Below, piece after piece: positions 36,144-48,735 of a DNA stretch of 64,000 nucleotides. A program made the translations under genes and the position numbers. Location: the NCBI GenBank assembly GCA_019426215.1, contig CM033405.1, positions 3,387,001 to 3,451,000 of the forward strand, written 5' to 3'. The stretch's first letter is position 1; each line of letters begins with the position of its first letter. Under the pieces are notes generated by a model that made no database searches, was not told where the DNA came from, and saw nothing but the letters and a program-made list of their open reading frames with translations. The stretch comes from Buddleja alternifolia (taxonomy: Eukaryota; Streptophyta; Magnoliopsida; Lamiales; Scrophulariaceae).

Positions 36144-36890
36144 TGTTTCGCGATAAAACAAAAATCAGTGTGAGGTGGATTCGATTGTTCGTTCCAAGCC
36201 CCGTGATAATCTATATCTTAAGATTATCTTCCAACTCCAGCGTTCGACACGCTAAATGGTGGTTCAAGTCTTTAATAAAGTCTTATGCCAATTATTTCGA
36301 ATGTCAAGACAAATAAATCGAACTACTTAAGTCAAGATAAAATTAACCTATCAAATACTGAAATCTGAAAAAAGGATAATTTATACCTCCATGAAAGTCT
36401 TCGATTGAATAGTACAAGTAAATATTGATATGCACACTGCCGTCTTCGATAAATCCTTGCTATCCACAAATTAATCTAAGCTATTGCTAATCCTAAATTA
36501 CACTAAGAACTACTCCTATGGCTAGAACTAGTAAAGTAAAGAAAATGAAGTTGTGTTGTTGTTGTTCTTTTTTTTCTCTTCTTGGCCGCCTATGTCTCGA
36601 TTCTCTGAGGCGCCCACGATCATTCTCTTCAGAACCGTCTTCAACTGCCCTTAACCGCTCTTTCAAATTATCGCGCCGTTCTCCCTCAACAGCCCTTGAC
36701 TCTTTGGGCTTCGCTTTATTTCTTTTCGCTTGATTTTCATTCTTTCAGCCCATATTCTTGTAATTTTCTCGCGTTTAATGGGCCCGTCTTGTTTATTTTG
36801 CCACCACTTTCCTTCTGTTTGATGTCTAGTAATTGGGCTTCTTTGGGCTCAACATAATCCAAAAGCCCAAATTATTTTATGGTGTAAACA
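36144..36890 (-). repeat. 5' LTR of the Tat-like element
   Basis: 747 bp from TGTTTCGCGATAAAAC to GGTGTAAACA. The adjacent leader at 36120-36143 contains the putative primer-binding region. Confidence 0.88.
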
Positions 36891-36895
36891 CGGCC

Positions 36896-37838
36896 ATATC
36901 ATTATTCACTTCCGTCCATTGACGATGTGATTTCATTTTAACCATTTGACTTTATACAATCGGTATTGATGATGTTAAAAATCGGCAGACAATGATTGTC
37001 ACGTGATTAACCACGTGGAGTAATGGAACCGATCCAACTCACGAAAAACTAGGTTAAGGGCTGGTTAAATTATAGACTGAACTCGGTTACTTCGAGCTGC
37101 CTACGTACTCAAGGTATGTGGGATCAAATCAGTTCGTAGTTCTTTTGTGAGATTACTTTCAATAGCCAGTAATCTTTTACTAGGGGAGTAGATAATCCTC
37201 CTTTCCCAACTCCTCTAAAGTATTCATAGGGAGCTGGTAGTGGTATGGGTCATGGGCCTAATTTAACTATTAACCTATTAGGCTTAATGAATGCTAGCAG
37301 TGTTGTCTCTTGGACCAATAACATAACCCAATTCTCTTTGGGTCTTCCATCCTTTTTTGGGCTTGTCTAGCGGGTTATTCACGGATGCTAGTTCGTGGGT
37401 GGTGACCCGACCCGACTTGGGGACACATGTAACTACCATAATGCCCTCAGATATTTTTTTGTGCACATCAGGTATGTTTAAGGATTTCCCCTAACATTTG
37501 ACGATAGTTGAAAGTTTAATTTTTTTTACCAAACACTCGCTTATCAACTTGTTTTCATCATCCGACCTTTCTTTTAAACGGCCTACTAACTTTCACTTTT
37601 TATTTTTTACTCCTCCAACTTCTTTTAAAATTTATTTTTATACTTTAAAAAACATAATTTGTTGTAAATAAAGCCGTACATGCCAAATTCTAACTTCTTT
37701 TGCTCAATAGAAACCTATTAAGATTTAAGTAATGCTACATATTATGATATTAAAGCTTATTCATTAAAAACACAATTACATTTTCGTCATAATAAGTTCT
37801 CGCTATAATATCTTTCCAAAAAAAAAATTTCTTGCTAT
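36896..37838. other. Spacer with a possible LTR relic
   Basis: Around 37075-37150 the words GAGCTGCCTACGTACTC and GTATGTGGGATCAAATC followed by CGTAGTTC resemble a motif often seen at the edges of Tat-type LTRs, so part of this stretch may be an older LTR relic. A 60-codon minus frame at 37284-37466 is not recognised. No gene called. Confidence 0.4.
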
Positions 37839-37841
37839 AAT

Positions 37842-38215
37842 CACTACAAAAAAAATCATTTTTAGTGACGATATTTTTAGTGATAATATAAATTCTGTCA
37901 CTAAAGGCATGGTTATAGTGACAACATTTATGATTATCACTAATTACAGGAGGTAGTGATCACTAGTGACAACATAATCTTTTGTTACTAATTTTCGTCA
38001 CTATATATTTGGCGCCATTTTAAGATGACGGCGGGAAACTATAGTCGTCACTAAATATAATTGATATAGTGACAACAATTATTGTCATCACTGAATACCT
38101 TACAGAAACTTTAGTGTCAATAAAAGATCATCACTATAAACTTATAGCATTAGTGATAAAGAATTTTGTCACTATAAATTAACTTTACTTCTTTTAAGGT
38201 AGTAATATACCAGTG
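37842..38215. repeat. Left terminal and subterminal repeats of the CACTA element
   Basis: TIR followed by at least ten TAGTGAC or GTCACTA words in both orientations within about 370 bp. These would recruit the DNA-binding transposition protein. Confidence 0.85.
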
Positions 38216-40649
38216 TCATCTTAACATAATTTTCTATTAGATATATAACATTTGGAGACCAAACAAATTATCTTTTAGCATTGAAAATAAAGCATATTAG
38301 TAAAATACATAGTTGATAAGGAAAAGATCACTTGTTTTATGTTCTTTGATATGAATAAGCATGAGTTTAGGCAGAGACAGATCCAAGAATGGATTGTTGT
38401 GGGGCCGAATTTCTATGTAAATAAATATTTTAACAATATTTATATGTAGATATTTAATTTTGTTTAATTTTAATAGAAAGTTAAATTTCTTTAAAAGAAA
38501 AAATAATTCTTAATAAAGTAATAATAATTTCAAAAAATATAACCAATTCTTGAAAAAAATATAATAATCTCAAACGACATGTTCGGAATACATGTTTATT
38601 ATAAGACAAAATATGTAAACACGCAAAATATGTATTAATCTCTTATTTTGGCTCATTACTCATTATATTACTAGTAATATCAAAAAAATTCGTGGTCTAA
38701 CTTGATATTTAATTTATTAGTTGTAGAACTTTTTTTAATATTTATCAATTTACTTAATTTCATGTTTTTTATTTGGAGAAAATGATTTTAAATATTTTAT
38801 TTTAGATGCAAGCAATTATTTAAAAATTACAATCCTTTTTTTAGTACGAAATTGAATAAAAATATTGTAAAAGTATCTTTTATTTTATTTTCAGTTAATA
38901 ATCATTTTTGTGCTCTCAACAAAAAACAAAAGCAAATGGGGCTTAGGACCTCCTTCCTTAGTTTTGCTAATTAAACTTTCATAAATAAATCAACCAAAAC
39001 AAAAAGAGCCATAAAGGGCCCAATCGGATTCGATACTTTGACCTTAGAAAATGCTTCAGCAGGAATCACCAACTCCACCACATGCACATGTGCTTCTAGT
39101 GGCAAACATTTTTAATTTTGTATAATATTATGTAATACATACACACCTTATAATTTCCCCAACTTTTGCTTCTGTTCAGAAAGCGTTCCAATTCCAGCCT
39201 GCAAGAGCATAGATCAATGGACTTTTTCGTCTATTGATTTATCTCTTTATTCCATCATCTCTTCGTATCAATTGAATGTTCAAGAGACACAACAATTTGG
39301 CCACTCTTCCATTTATCGTCTTTCCCAAAGCGCTTTATTTGAGGTAATTTTTTGTATAATTTTTGTTCCTTTTCTCTTTCACATTCATAGCTTCGTTTGT
39401 TTGATATACGAAATCAAGCTTTACTTTTTCGAAATTGCTTCTTAACTTTTCGAATATTAGCATAGTTTGATCCGAAAACAACATAAAATTTGCAACTTCC
39501 TAATAAAACAGAGGATCAAAAGAGGTTCTGAAACAACCAATCTTTCTTAGTCTTAATTTGATTTAAGGATATAGACTTTTAATTTAAAATAGACATTGCA
39601 TTAATTTTACATTGTCTTTTATGATTATATGAAAACTAAATGAAAATCTTCACCCCCTGCATTCTAGTTTGCATTTGCCTACTAAATGTTTGAAAAAATG
39701 TCTGAAACAATTGCTTTGAATAGATGGTGTTTACATACATGACTATATGTGTTTTTTTAGAAGTGGTGAAACTTTTTAGCCCAATACCTTTTTAAAAGTG
39801 AGTGGCTTATCAATCACTTGTAATAGCAATTAAGCTTTTCCAAAGGTTAATCAAACGGTATAATCTCTTAAACCCCACAGACATTTAGTAGCTACATTTG
39901 ATAGAAAATTCAACTTAAGTTAAAAGTTTGGGCAGAGGGCAGTTTCATGTTCGGTGAAATGTGGAATGAATCATCTCATTAATAAGCATAAAATACTTAG
40001 ATATAAGAAATCTCGACATAATTTTCTATCGAACTATAGAAATTAACTCTTTATGCATAACTAAGTTATTACTTATAAAACTTAGGATAAATCGGAAAAC
40101 ATAATTTCGAGTATCATCAACTATAAGTTCTATCAGATACAAATACATAACCATCTAGTGATACTTAATACAATAGAAATGAAAATAATAAGACAAAAAT
40201 TAATTAACCATTCACTAATAGTGTTTTTGGATAGTTGCAAAAAAAAAAAAAATTAAAATATACCATTTTGATTTTTTTTACTCTTACATATTAATACAAT
40301 TTTAAGAAATCAACTATTTTGATCTTTTTCTACATGGAATTAAAGCAGTTTAAAAAGTATATAATAGGAAAATAGTTTTTTATCTAGTCATATTTTCCTG
40401 TTTGGCTTCATTTTTTGTCGGATTGGATTTTCTTTTGTAAACATCAGAAAGCTAATGCAACTTGGCAAATTTAAATGTTTAGGAGCTTGAAATGGACAAA
40501 AGTTGGATATGGATTTATCTTTCTATGCGTATAAAATTACTTTATTTTTTTATTTTGCTTAAATATGTTGCGATTCTTTCTATTTTCTAATAGTGACGAG
40601 GATTCACATCATTGTAACTGATATATTTTGTGTGTGGGTATAGAATTTG
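38216..40649 (+). promoter_or_regulatory. Upstream region and probable 5' UTR intron of the transposase gene
   Basis: AT-rich. A stretch ending TTTGAGGTAATT at about 39343 could be a non-coding first exon and splice donor, with the acceptor GGTATAG at 40637-40643 just before the initiator ATG. That would make a 1.3-kb leader intron. Positions 38360-38960 contain unrecognised repeat-like sequence. Inference only; transcript data would be needed. Confidence 0.35.
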
Positions 40650-43600
40650 ATGGACAAAAGTTGGATGACGCTTGAGGACAGAAGACGCCCTGAGTATGAA
40701 AATGGAGTTCAACAATTCTTGAATTTCGCATATTCTTCAATTCAACCAGGGGAAAGTATTAGGTGTCCGTGTAGGAAATGCAACAATGTTTATTTCCAAA
40801 ATCGAGGTGATGTCGAAGCTGATTTACTCCAATATGGAATAATTCGAAATTATAATACATGGGTGCTTCACGGTGAGGAACTTGATGAGTCTGATGATGA
40901 AGAGTTTGATTTTGATGAAGAAGAAGATGATGACCAAGTTGAGTTCGATGAAGTAAATAATAGTAATCCGCGAGGGAATCAAAATGAGTATGCTGATATC
41001 CAGAGTATGCTAGAAGATTGTTATACAGCATCAACAACAAATTCTTGGAGAGGAGACGAGTCTTTGAGAAATGAAAATGCAGTTCCGGAGTCGGAATCTG
41101 ACAAATTTATGAGATTACTAAGAGATGCAGATACAGAATTATACCCAGGCTGTGAAAAGTTCACCAAATTGTCATTTGTCGTTACACTAATGCACTTAAA
41201 AATTCTTAGCAGATGGAGCAACAAATCTTTTTCCATGTTGCTCGAAATTTTAAAGAAAGCACTTCCTAATGGTGAGACACTCCCTTCTTCATATTACGAG
41301 GCTAAAAAGATCATTAAGGACCTTGGTTTGGATTACGAGAAAATTCATTCATGTGTAAATGATTGTGTTCTATTCAGGAAGGAATATGAAAAAAAAGAAG
41401 AGTGCCCGAAATGTTCAGCACCTCGATATAAATTCATTGAGGTTGACCATGAAATAGATGGTGAAAAGAAGCGGAATAAAATTGCACAAAAGGTTTTACG
41501 TTATTTTCCTTTAAAGCCAAGATTGCAAAGGTTATTTATATCCAAGAAAACGGCAGAAGATATGAGGTGGCACAAGGAAAAATGTGAAAATGATGGAGTG
41601 TTGAGGCATCCGGCTGATGCTGGAGAATGGAAAGAATTTGACAAAACGCACGAATCATTTGCCCAAGATCCCCGTAATGTTAGACTTGGGTTGGCAACTG
41701 ATGGTTTTAATCCTTTCTCAAATATGAGCTTATCTCACAGTACATGGCCTGTGATTCTTTTGCCATATAACCTGCCACCATGGAAGTGTTTGAAAGCTCC
41801 TTTTTTCATATTGTCAATGCTTATTCCAGGTCCAACGTCTCCTGGAAATGACATAGATGTCTTTTTGGAACCATTGATTGATGAACTGAAAGATTTATGG
41901 GATCATGGGGTTGAGACTTATGATGCCTCAACTGGTACTAACTTCAACCTACGTGCAGCAATCTTATGGACTATACATGACTTCCCAGGATATGGGATAA
42001 TTTCAGGTTGGAGTACAAAAGGGTATTTAGCATGTCCAATATGTAATAAGGAAACATGTAGCCTTTGGTTAAAAAATGCAAAAAAGATATGCTATATGGG
42101 TCATCGACGGTTTTTGTCGCGTCACCACAAATGGCGTGATCTCAAAAGCGCTTTTGATGGTAAGAAAGAAAATAGAGATAAGCCAGTTCCTTTAACAGGG
42201 AATGATGTGATGGAACAACTAGGCTGTGTTCGTCCAGTTACGTTTGGAAAGGCACAATCGAAGAAGAGAAAACGTGACGAGGAATTAAATTGGAGAAAAT
42301 ATAGCATTTTCTTTAGTTTGCCATATTGGAAGACTCTCAGGTTGCGACATAACTTAGATGTTATGCACATAGAGAAGAATGTCTGTGATAACATTTTAGG
42401 CACATTATTGGGCATTGATGGGAAGTCTAAGGATACTATTAGGGCTCGATTTGATTTGCAAGATTTGAGAATAAGGAATCAGTTACATCCAAAGCTCGTT
42501 GGGAATTCATATATAGTGCCCCCAGCATGTCATACATTATCCATTGCTGAAAAAAGAAAGTTGTGTGCATTCTTAGCCTCAGTGAAATATCCAGATGGGT
42601 TTGCTGCAAGTTTGTCAAAACGTGTTGACACGAAGAATTGTCGAATTACAGGCATGAAGACTCATGATTGTCACACTATCTTGCAACAATTGTTACCAAT
42701 TTCAGTACGTGGGTTGTTGAATGATAATGTACGTGAGGTATTGCATGAAGTTAGCGATTTCTTCAAAAAAATATGCTCAAAAGCATTAAATAAACTTGAA
42801 TTAGAACATCTTGAGGATCGACTTGCTTTGACATTATGCAAGCTAGAAAGAATTTTTCCACCGTCATTCTTTGATATTATGGTGCATTTGCCTATTCATC
42901 TTGCAAGAGAGGCAATATTAGGAGGGCCTGTACAATATCGGTGGATGTATCCTATTGAGAGGTAAACATTTTTTAGTGGTAGTGAGATATTATCTAGTAT
43001 GTAATCAATGTTTCGTTCTATTTATTATTTAAGTGTGCTCTGCAGGTATTTATACAAGTTGAAGCAATATGTTGGTAATAAAGCTTTTCCAGAAGGATCC
43101 ATGGCAGAAGGTTATATTGCTGAAGAATGCTTAACTTTCTGCTCGATGTACTTGAATGACATTGAGACACAATTTAGCAAAGCAGAACGTAATTATGAAA
43201 GACGTGAAGACAGATCACAACAAAACTTGTCCGTGTTTTGCGAAAACTCACGTCTCGTAGGGAAAGGAATATACGCCTATCTTAATGAAAAATCATGTAA
43301 ACAGGTGCATGCATATGTGTTGAAGAATTGTGATGAAGTGTTGACATTCATCAGGTACTTTAATTTTGCAGAATTGTAACTATATATTAGTTTTAAGATT
43401 AAGTATTACTAGCAAGAATTATTAAGAAATATAAGTTCTTGGATAAAATATAATACTCCTTAGTATAAAAGGAATAAAGCACATGCTATTTCTCAAATTG
43501 TGTAATTTACATCTAAATACGTCACATATATCTCAGTTTGCTAGAGTTTCAATTTTGTTGTACAGTGAACACAAAGAAGAGCTCAAACAAAATGGTGGTG

Positions 43601-44489
43601 CAAATGTGGAAAAAAGGCATGAAGAGTCTTTTTCTAAATGGTTTGAAGAACGAGTAAGTCCTTTGTACTGATATTATGTTCAAAATGCTTATTTTCATAC
43701 ATAATTCATTAACTTAAATTCCACTAATAGATTGTATTGGCCTCATCTGAAAGAAGTCATGCGGTTAGCGAGGATCTCGTACACTTAGCATATGGCCCTG
43801 ATAAACGGGTAACTCATTATGAGGCTTGCATTGTGAACGGGATAAGGTTTCATACTAAACAACGTGAAATGAATAAAAAAACTCAAAATTCTGGTGTGGT
43901 TGTAAAAGTTGAGGAGGAGTCGGGATTTCGAGATTATTATGGAGTGTTAACAGATATAATTCAATTAGACTACTTGGGAAACCATCATGTGGTGTTATTT
44001 AAGTGTGATTGGTATGAAGGAAGGTCAGTTCAGAAAGACAAGTACGGTTGCACAAGCATTAACACATCAAAGCCATGGAAGACCAATGAGCCATATGTGT
44101 TAGCATCTCAAGCACAACAAGTTTTCTATGTTAATGATATCAAATTAGGAAAAGACTGGAAAGTTGTCATTGAGGCACAAGGTCGAAGCTCGTGGAATAT
44201 ACTTGAGAACAAAGAATATGAATGCGTAACAATTGATGAATCATGCCAACATAATCAACTAGATAGTAGAGTTGACATGGAGGACTTTCTTAGTGATACT
44301 CCAGAGTGGCTTAGGAATGATATCCCACCAACAGCCGTCGATTCAAATGGAGTAACACCTATCGAGGAGCAAGTAGACACATTCATTGATGTTCAAGATG
44401 AAGACGAAGAAGAAGATTACACATTAGCTGAATACGATGATGAAGAAGATGAAGAAGGAAATTATGATGAAAATGAGGATGATTATTAG
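40650..44489 (+). CDS. TNP2-type CACTA transposase, four exons, apparently intact
   Basis: Exons 40650-42961, 43046-43354, 43566-43653 and 43731-44489 join in phase to 1155 codons plus stop. The start is the ATG of MDKSWM at 40650; a frame extension three bases upstream would begin with TTG. Domains in order: transposase-associated N-terminal zinc segment (MDKSWMTLEDR to about residue 78, with RCPCRKCNN), an acidic linker, the TNP2 transposase core with LATDGFNPF (Asp 351) and LRHNLDVMHIEKNVCDNILG (Asp 570) as candidate catalytic positions, DUF4218 (RYLYKLKQYVGN, EGYIAEECLTFC), then DUF4216 (YYGVLTDIIQLDY, VLFKCDWYEG), and an acidic Asp/Glu tail. The enzyme would cut the TIRs. All junctions are GT-AG and no stop or frameshift was seen, unlike the TNPA-like gene. 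Confidence 0.9.
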
Positions 44490-45878
44490 ATAGATTAGTT
44501 TCTTACCTTCATACTATAGAGAAACATTTAGCCTGATAATAGTGTTTCGAAGTTTTTCTGCTATCCTAAATGTATTGTATAATCTGGCAGCATTATAAAT
44601 TGTTTCAAAATAAGGAACTTGAAGATTGATGATTTTCCTTTCTTGTCTTTATTACTATACTCTAGCTTCTCTTTAATGTGTATTTTACCATTTGAAATTA
44701 AGGGGGTGGTTTGAATGTTGGTAAAGTGCATGTCTGAGAATTTGTGGGATTGCTTTAAAACTTTTGCTGATTCTGTTTTATTAGCAAACCTGGTTGTTCA
44801 CCTTTGTGAGTTGGGGCTTTTTTTGAAATTGGACCATTTAGGCCCGGTGAGAATGTGCTGATTCATAATCAATATAGCTGGAATAAAGGTATTGTATGAG
44901 AAATTATGGTTATTTTCTGAATTGTTCGAATTTGGTGGTTAACATTTTGAAATTTTCAGGAAAAAACTCCAATTGGGAGTAAGGTAATATCTTACTGATT
45001 CTAGTGAGAATGGCTGCCCCGTGGTGGATCATTTGAATCTTGACGTATGATATTTTTGAGATTTTTTTTAGTTTGTGTCCATTCAATTTATTTCTTTCGT
45101 GACCCCTGATGGCCAGAGTGTTGCTGGAGATTATACTGATCTAGTTTATCAGATGTTACTTGAGATAAATGTAAAAGTTCAGTTCTTTTTTTTGTTTTTG
45201 TTATTAGCATTTTGCATTCTTGTTTTGTTTCTTGAGCACTGTAGGCATACTCAAATTTCTTGCCAAGATAGAATGATGAAGCAGTGGTGGGTGATTGACC
45301 ATGTGGCCAACAGATCAGGATTAGTAATTTAGTCACAATATGTCTTAGTACCTATATCTGGAGATAAGTGGTTCTCGAAAAATTTTGTGAATCTCGGCTG
45401 CAATGCTGACTTAATCAAAATACCAAATGCAAGATCAAGTTTTGAGGGATAAAATATGAAATTCAATTAATTCAAATAGTCCTCTGATTATTATGAAAAT
45501 ATGACTCAAATATTATGATGCATCTGATATGGTTAGAATTAGTGATGATAAAAGTCATAATTCAACGTAACTGGTTGGTATTGAATAATATCAGTCGATA
45601 TGTATTCTAATCGGCACTTACGATTCTATAATATGGATATGGGACTCATTTATACTCCTTAAACATGCCCTGTTCTGAAGATGGTCAGGGGATGGACATA
45701 AATTAAGATTTTTTTATTAAAATTCAAAATCAATGTCAAGTCTTAATTAAAATTTATTTTTTTAAAATAAACTTTTAATTACAACATAAAAGATATTAAT
45801 GATTATGATATTATGATCATTGACTTTAACTCAAATCATACACCTAAGTCAAAGAAATTATCAAAACAGAGAAATGTA
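44490..45878 (+). other. Downstream of the transposase gene; unassigned coding-like stretch
   Basis: 3' UTR-like DNA follows the stop. At 45078-45330 a frame reads FISFVTPDGQSVAGDYTDLV and, after a T-rich break, CQDRMMKQWWVIDHVANRSG. It has non-random composition but no family I recognise. It might be a captured host-gene fragment inside the CACTA element. Confidence 0.3.
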
Positions 45879-46357
45879 TAGGGGTGCAAATGAGTTGAGC
45901 TTGGGTCGAGCCTGACCAAATTGGTCAAATCGAGCTCGAGGTCAAACAAATATTTTGGAGCTCGACGAGCTAGAGTAAATTAGCTCGAGCTTAAGCTTGT
46001 TCAAGCTCAATCCTAGGTTGAGCCGAGCTCCAACTCGAGATCGAAAAACATAATAGTAATAAAAATATATATAATAATAGTTTTGTTTATACGTACTAGT
46101 TATATGTTAATAGATATAATTATGATAGATACTAAATAAATCACTATTTATGTATATAATATAAAAAAATATATCATATGTGTTAATAAGTAAATAAAAT
46201 AATATTTTTTACATGGCTTGCACACTTCTGAACAAATATAATTGGCTCGAGATTCGCTCAATAGAAAAGCTTAGCTCGTTAGGTTCGACTCGAGCTCGAA
46301 AAAACTCGACTTGAATTGAGCCCTACTCGAGCCGACCCAACTCGATGTTTACAATTA
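45879..46357. mobile_element. hAT-like non-autonomous element inside the CACTA
   Basis: Opens TAGGGGTGCAAATGAGTTGA. The opposite end reads, reversed, TAATTGTAAACATCGAGTTG. Both subterminal regions are rich in GAGCTCGA and GCTCGAG words. The flanks GAAATGTA and GAAAAATG resemble each other only imperfectly, so the exact boundary is uncertain. Confidence 0.55.
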
Positions 46358-46519
46358 GAAAAATGTGTACATATGGGTGGAACTCAAACTCAAGACTTCT
46401 TAATTATATATTAAAAGTTATAATTTGCCACGATGTCGTCAAATGACAATGTCTAATGATATGTAAAACAAATCTGATTTGAGTTTGATTGAATTACTAG
46501 TTTATGTAATGATGCTTAT

Positions 46520-46592
46520 AAAACCTAAACTCTAAACCCTAAACCCTAAACTCTAAACCCTAACCCCTAAACCCAAAACCCTAAGCGCTAAA
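46520..46592 (+). repeat. Interstitial telomere-like repeat (CCCTAAA variants)
   Basis: About nine consecutive CCTAAAC, CCCTAAA or CTCTAAA units, the Arabidopsis-type plant telomere motif with some degeneration, located within the CACTA element between two other insertions. Confidence 0.85.
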
Positions 46593-46607
46593 TCTTAATT
46601 ATTTTTA

Positions 46608-46727
46608 GGGAAAATTACTCCAATACCCACTACTATAATAGGTAGTTACACAAACTTACTCTCTTATAATTAAAATTACAAACACCTAATCTACTATTAT
46701 AATAGCGGGTGTTGGTGCAATTTTCCC
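46608..46727. mobile_element. Tourist-like (PIF/Harbinger) MITE, 120 bp
   Basis: Terminal inverted repeats of about 35 bp start GGGAAAATTACTCCAATACC and, on the other strand, GGGAAAATTGCACCAACACC. The TTA duplication occurs at 46605-46607 and 46728-46730, as expected for PIF/Harbinger. No coding capacity. Confidence 0.85.
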
Positions 46728-46730
46728 TTA

Positions 46731-47572
46731 TTGTTATTATTCAAACTATATTAATTAATTTCATTAAATTGAGCTAAGCCTAATCATCCTAAGATGAAAA
46801 CCAGCTTAAGCTTGATACTTGTGAATCGAGGTCGAGTCCAATGTACAAAATTGATGAGCTCTATAGATATTATTGCATAAGTGCATTAGTAGAGGTGAAC
46901 TTGTTAAGGGTTATCAAATGCTCTGCAACATCAAGCTCTTACATGGTCATATTTGCATCTTCCTCTTGTTCCATAACAATATACCTAATAATAAGTGGGA
47001 CTTTTACCATCTCATAGTACAGGAAGATTTATAATTATATTTCATAGATGATGTGTTTATAATTAAGTTGGGAAAATTGTATTTTTCGTCCATAACTTTT
47101 TTCTAGTTCAATTTTGGTCCTATTCCTTCAAATTTTTCTCACATTTAGTCTTATAATTTTCAAAATGTCTAACATTTAGTCCCAACCGAAGTTTCCATCC
47201 AAAATTTGACGATCAACTCCGTAAGTCAACCTTTTGACTGTTTTTGGGGAGAATTCATGTATGAATGTACTCTCACACATATTGTATTCATTATCACGAT
47301 ATTTCTATACAATATTATGTGTCATTCACGCACAAAATCTTCCCTTTTCCAAATCCATTCCTCAAAATACGAATCATTCAATCCAAACACAATCTAAAGT
47401 CGTTTAATTTTTTTTAAGTATATTTAGCAAAATATTATTAAAGAATTGTAAAAAAAAAAAATCTATGATGCATAAATATTAAAATATTCTAAACTATAAA
47501 TGTCTAAAATAAAATAATTTATTATTAAACAGCTTCAAGATTATATGACTATAGAACAATGTTATTAAACCC
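46731..47572. other. Non-coding CACTA interior
   Basis: No gene supported. 47075-47215 contains words (GTATTTTTCGTCC, TTTGGTCCTATTCC) common in ends of non-autonomous plant transposons, without a matched partner. The 63-codon frame at 47206-47397 has no recognised similarity. Confidence 0.4.
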
Positions 47573-47658
47573 GGACCGGTGATTGAATCGGATGACTAAT
47601 TGGGTTATTGGGTCACTGCTCTGACTGGTTGAACTGTCATGAAAAAAACAATTGACCC

Positions 47659-47705
<47 letters not shown>

Positions 47706-48190
47706 TATTAGATAGATAGATATAGAAACATAACAATAATCCCAAATATGAAAGCTGAATTTGGCACAATCAACTCTCAATTCTCATATTACCTTTTAAA
47801 AGTAAAATAATTAAAGTGAAAATAAGAAAGAGAAAAACTTGTCAATGGGTCACAAACACAATGAACCCGAATTCATCTTCTTTCTTCTCTTTCACTGTCA
47901 CGAACTCACGCCGCCTCTGTTCTCTTTCTCTCTCTTTTCTTTTCCACTTCTCTTGCTGCAAAATTTCTTAGTTATAAATTATAAATAGTTACATTGCCGC
48001 TCCAATAGAAATCGATGATGTCAAGTTCACATTCACATCCCAACCCAAAAACACTTCTCGGTGAAGAGAAAAGGATTAAAGCACCGCAAAACCGGTGAAT
48101 CGTTCAAACAGGTCGGCGATTCACCGGTTTTCCACCGATTCAACCGATTTTCTGCCGGTTCATTTTGGGTTTGTTGCTGACCGTTCTCAT
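47573..48190. mobile_element. hAT-like element relic inside the CACTA
   Basis: Starts near CAATGTTATTAAACCCGGAC with GGACCGGTG and ACTGGTTGAAC words. The far end (48085-48190) is filled with inverted counterparts such as CACCGGTTTTCC and CCGATTCAACCG. A CT-rich stretch at about 47880-47950 looks like the leader of a lost transposase gene. A (TA)n tract follows the left end. No clean 8-bp duplication found. Related to the fragment at 708-800. Confidence 0.55.
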
Positions 48191-48611
48191 TGTCATGACC
48201 TATTATTTAATTATATTGAACTTATATGTATTTTCTTTTAAAAAATAAAAACTTATATCTATTTAGCAGAATGAAAATTTGGAGGGAGTGAACCTGGCGC
48301 CAATTTATTTAATGGAGGTAGTGTTTATGTTCATGTTTTCTATTTCCTATATTTTAGGTGCCCATCTTCAGAGCCGTTTTCACACTTCTTCACGGTTCCC
48401 TTGTAATATAGGAAACATCAAATTGAATAACTTATTGAATTCTTCATTCCTTCTCCTCTCAATGGCGACTCGAAGTCGGACGATGAACTCCTCAGGTACA
48501 ATTCATACCAATTTCTGATTTTGTCTTTTTCTTTGTCTTCTTCTTCATCCATAAATCTTTCTTTCAATGTGTTTGATTGAATGCCCCAATAGGATTCACA
48601 AATAGAACGAC

Positions 48612-48735
48612 ACCTCTTTTACCTTTTCTTGCTCAAGGATTTTGCATTAATGTCCCTTTTACCTTTTCTTGCTTAAAGAGTTTACAGTAATGCCCTTTTT
48701 ACCTTTTTCTTGCTTAAGGATTTTGCATTCTTGTG
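48612..48735 (+). repeat. Short tandem repeat in a TNPA-like intron, about 55-bp unit
   Basis: Three consecutive variants of CTTTTACCTTTTCTTGCTTA followed by AGGATTTTGCATT-like sequence. Confidence 0.75.

Larger units (their letters stand above)
30900..36890 (-). mobile_element. Tat-like Ty3/gypsy element lacking pol, with antisense PMD remnant
   Basis: LTRs TGTTTCGCGAT...TGTAAACA lie at 30900-31627 (728 bp) and 36144-36890 (747 bp). Flanks CAGCC and CGGCC (30895-30899, 36891-36895) are a 4-of-5 target duplication. On the minus strand the right LTR is followed by TTTTTGACGACCACAGTGGG, a typical leader and primer-site context for plant Tat-type gypsy elements, and the left LTR is preceded by a G-run. 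Gag-type reading frames occupy 33224-36080. No reverse transcriptase, RNase H or integrase motif was found. The remaining 31.9-33.3 kb is coding-like on the opposite strand. Confidence 0.85.

Noticed and set aside
40647..40649. Transposase start three bases upstream of the called ATG
   Set aside because: The codon is TTG. The first ATG of the conserved MDKSW start is at 40650, just after a splice acceptor.
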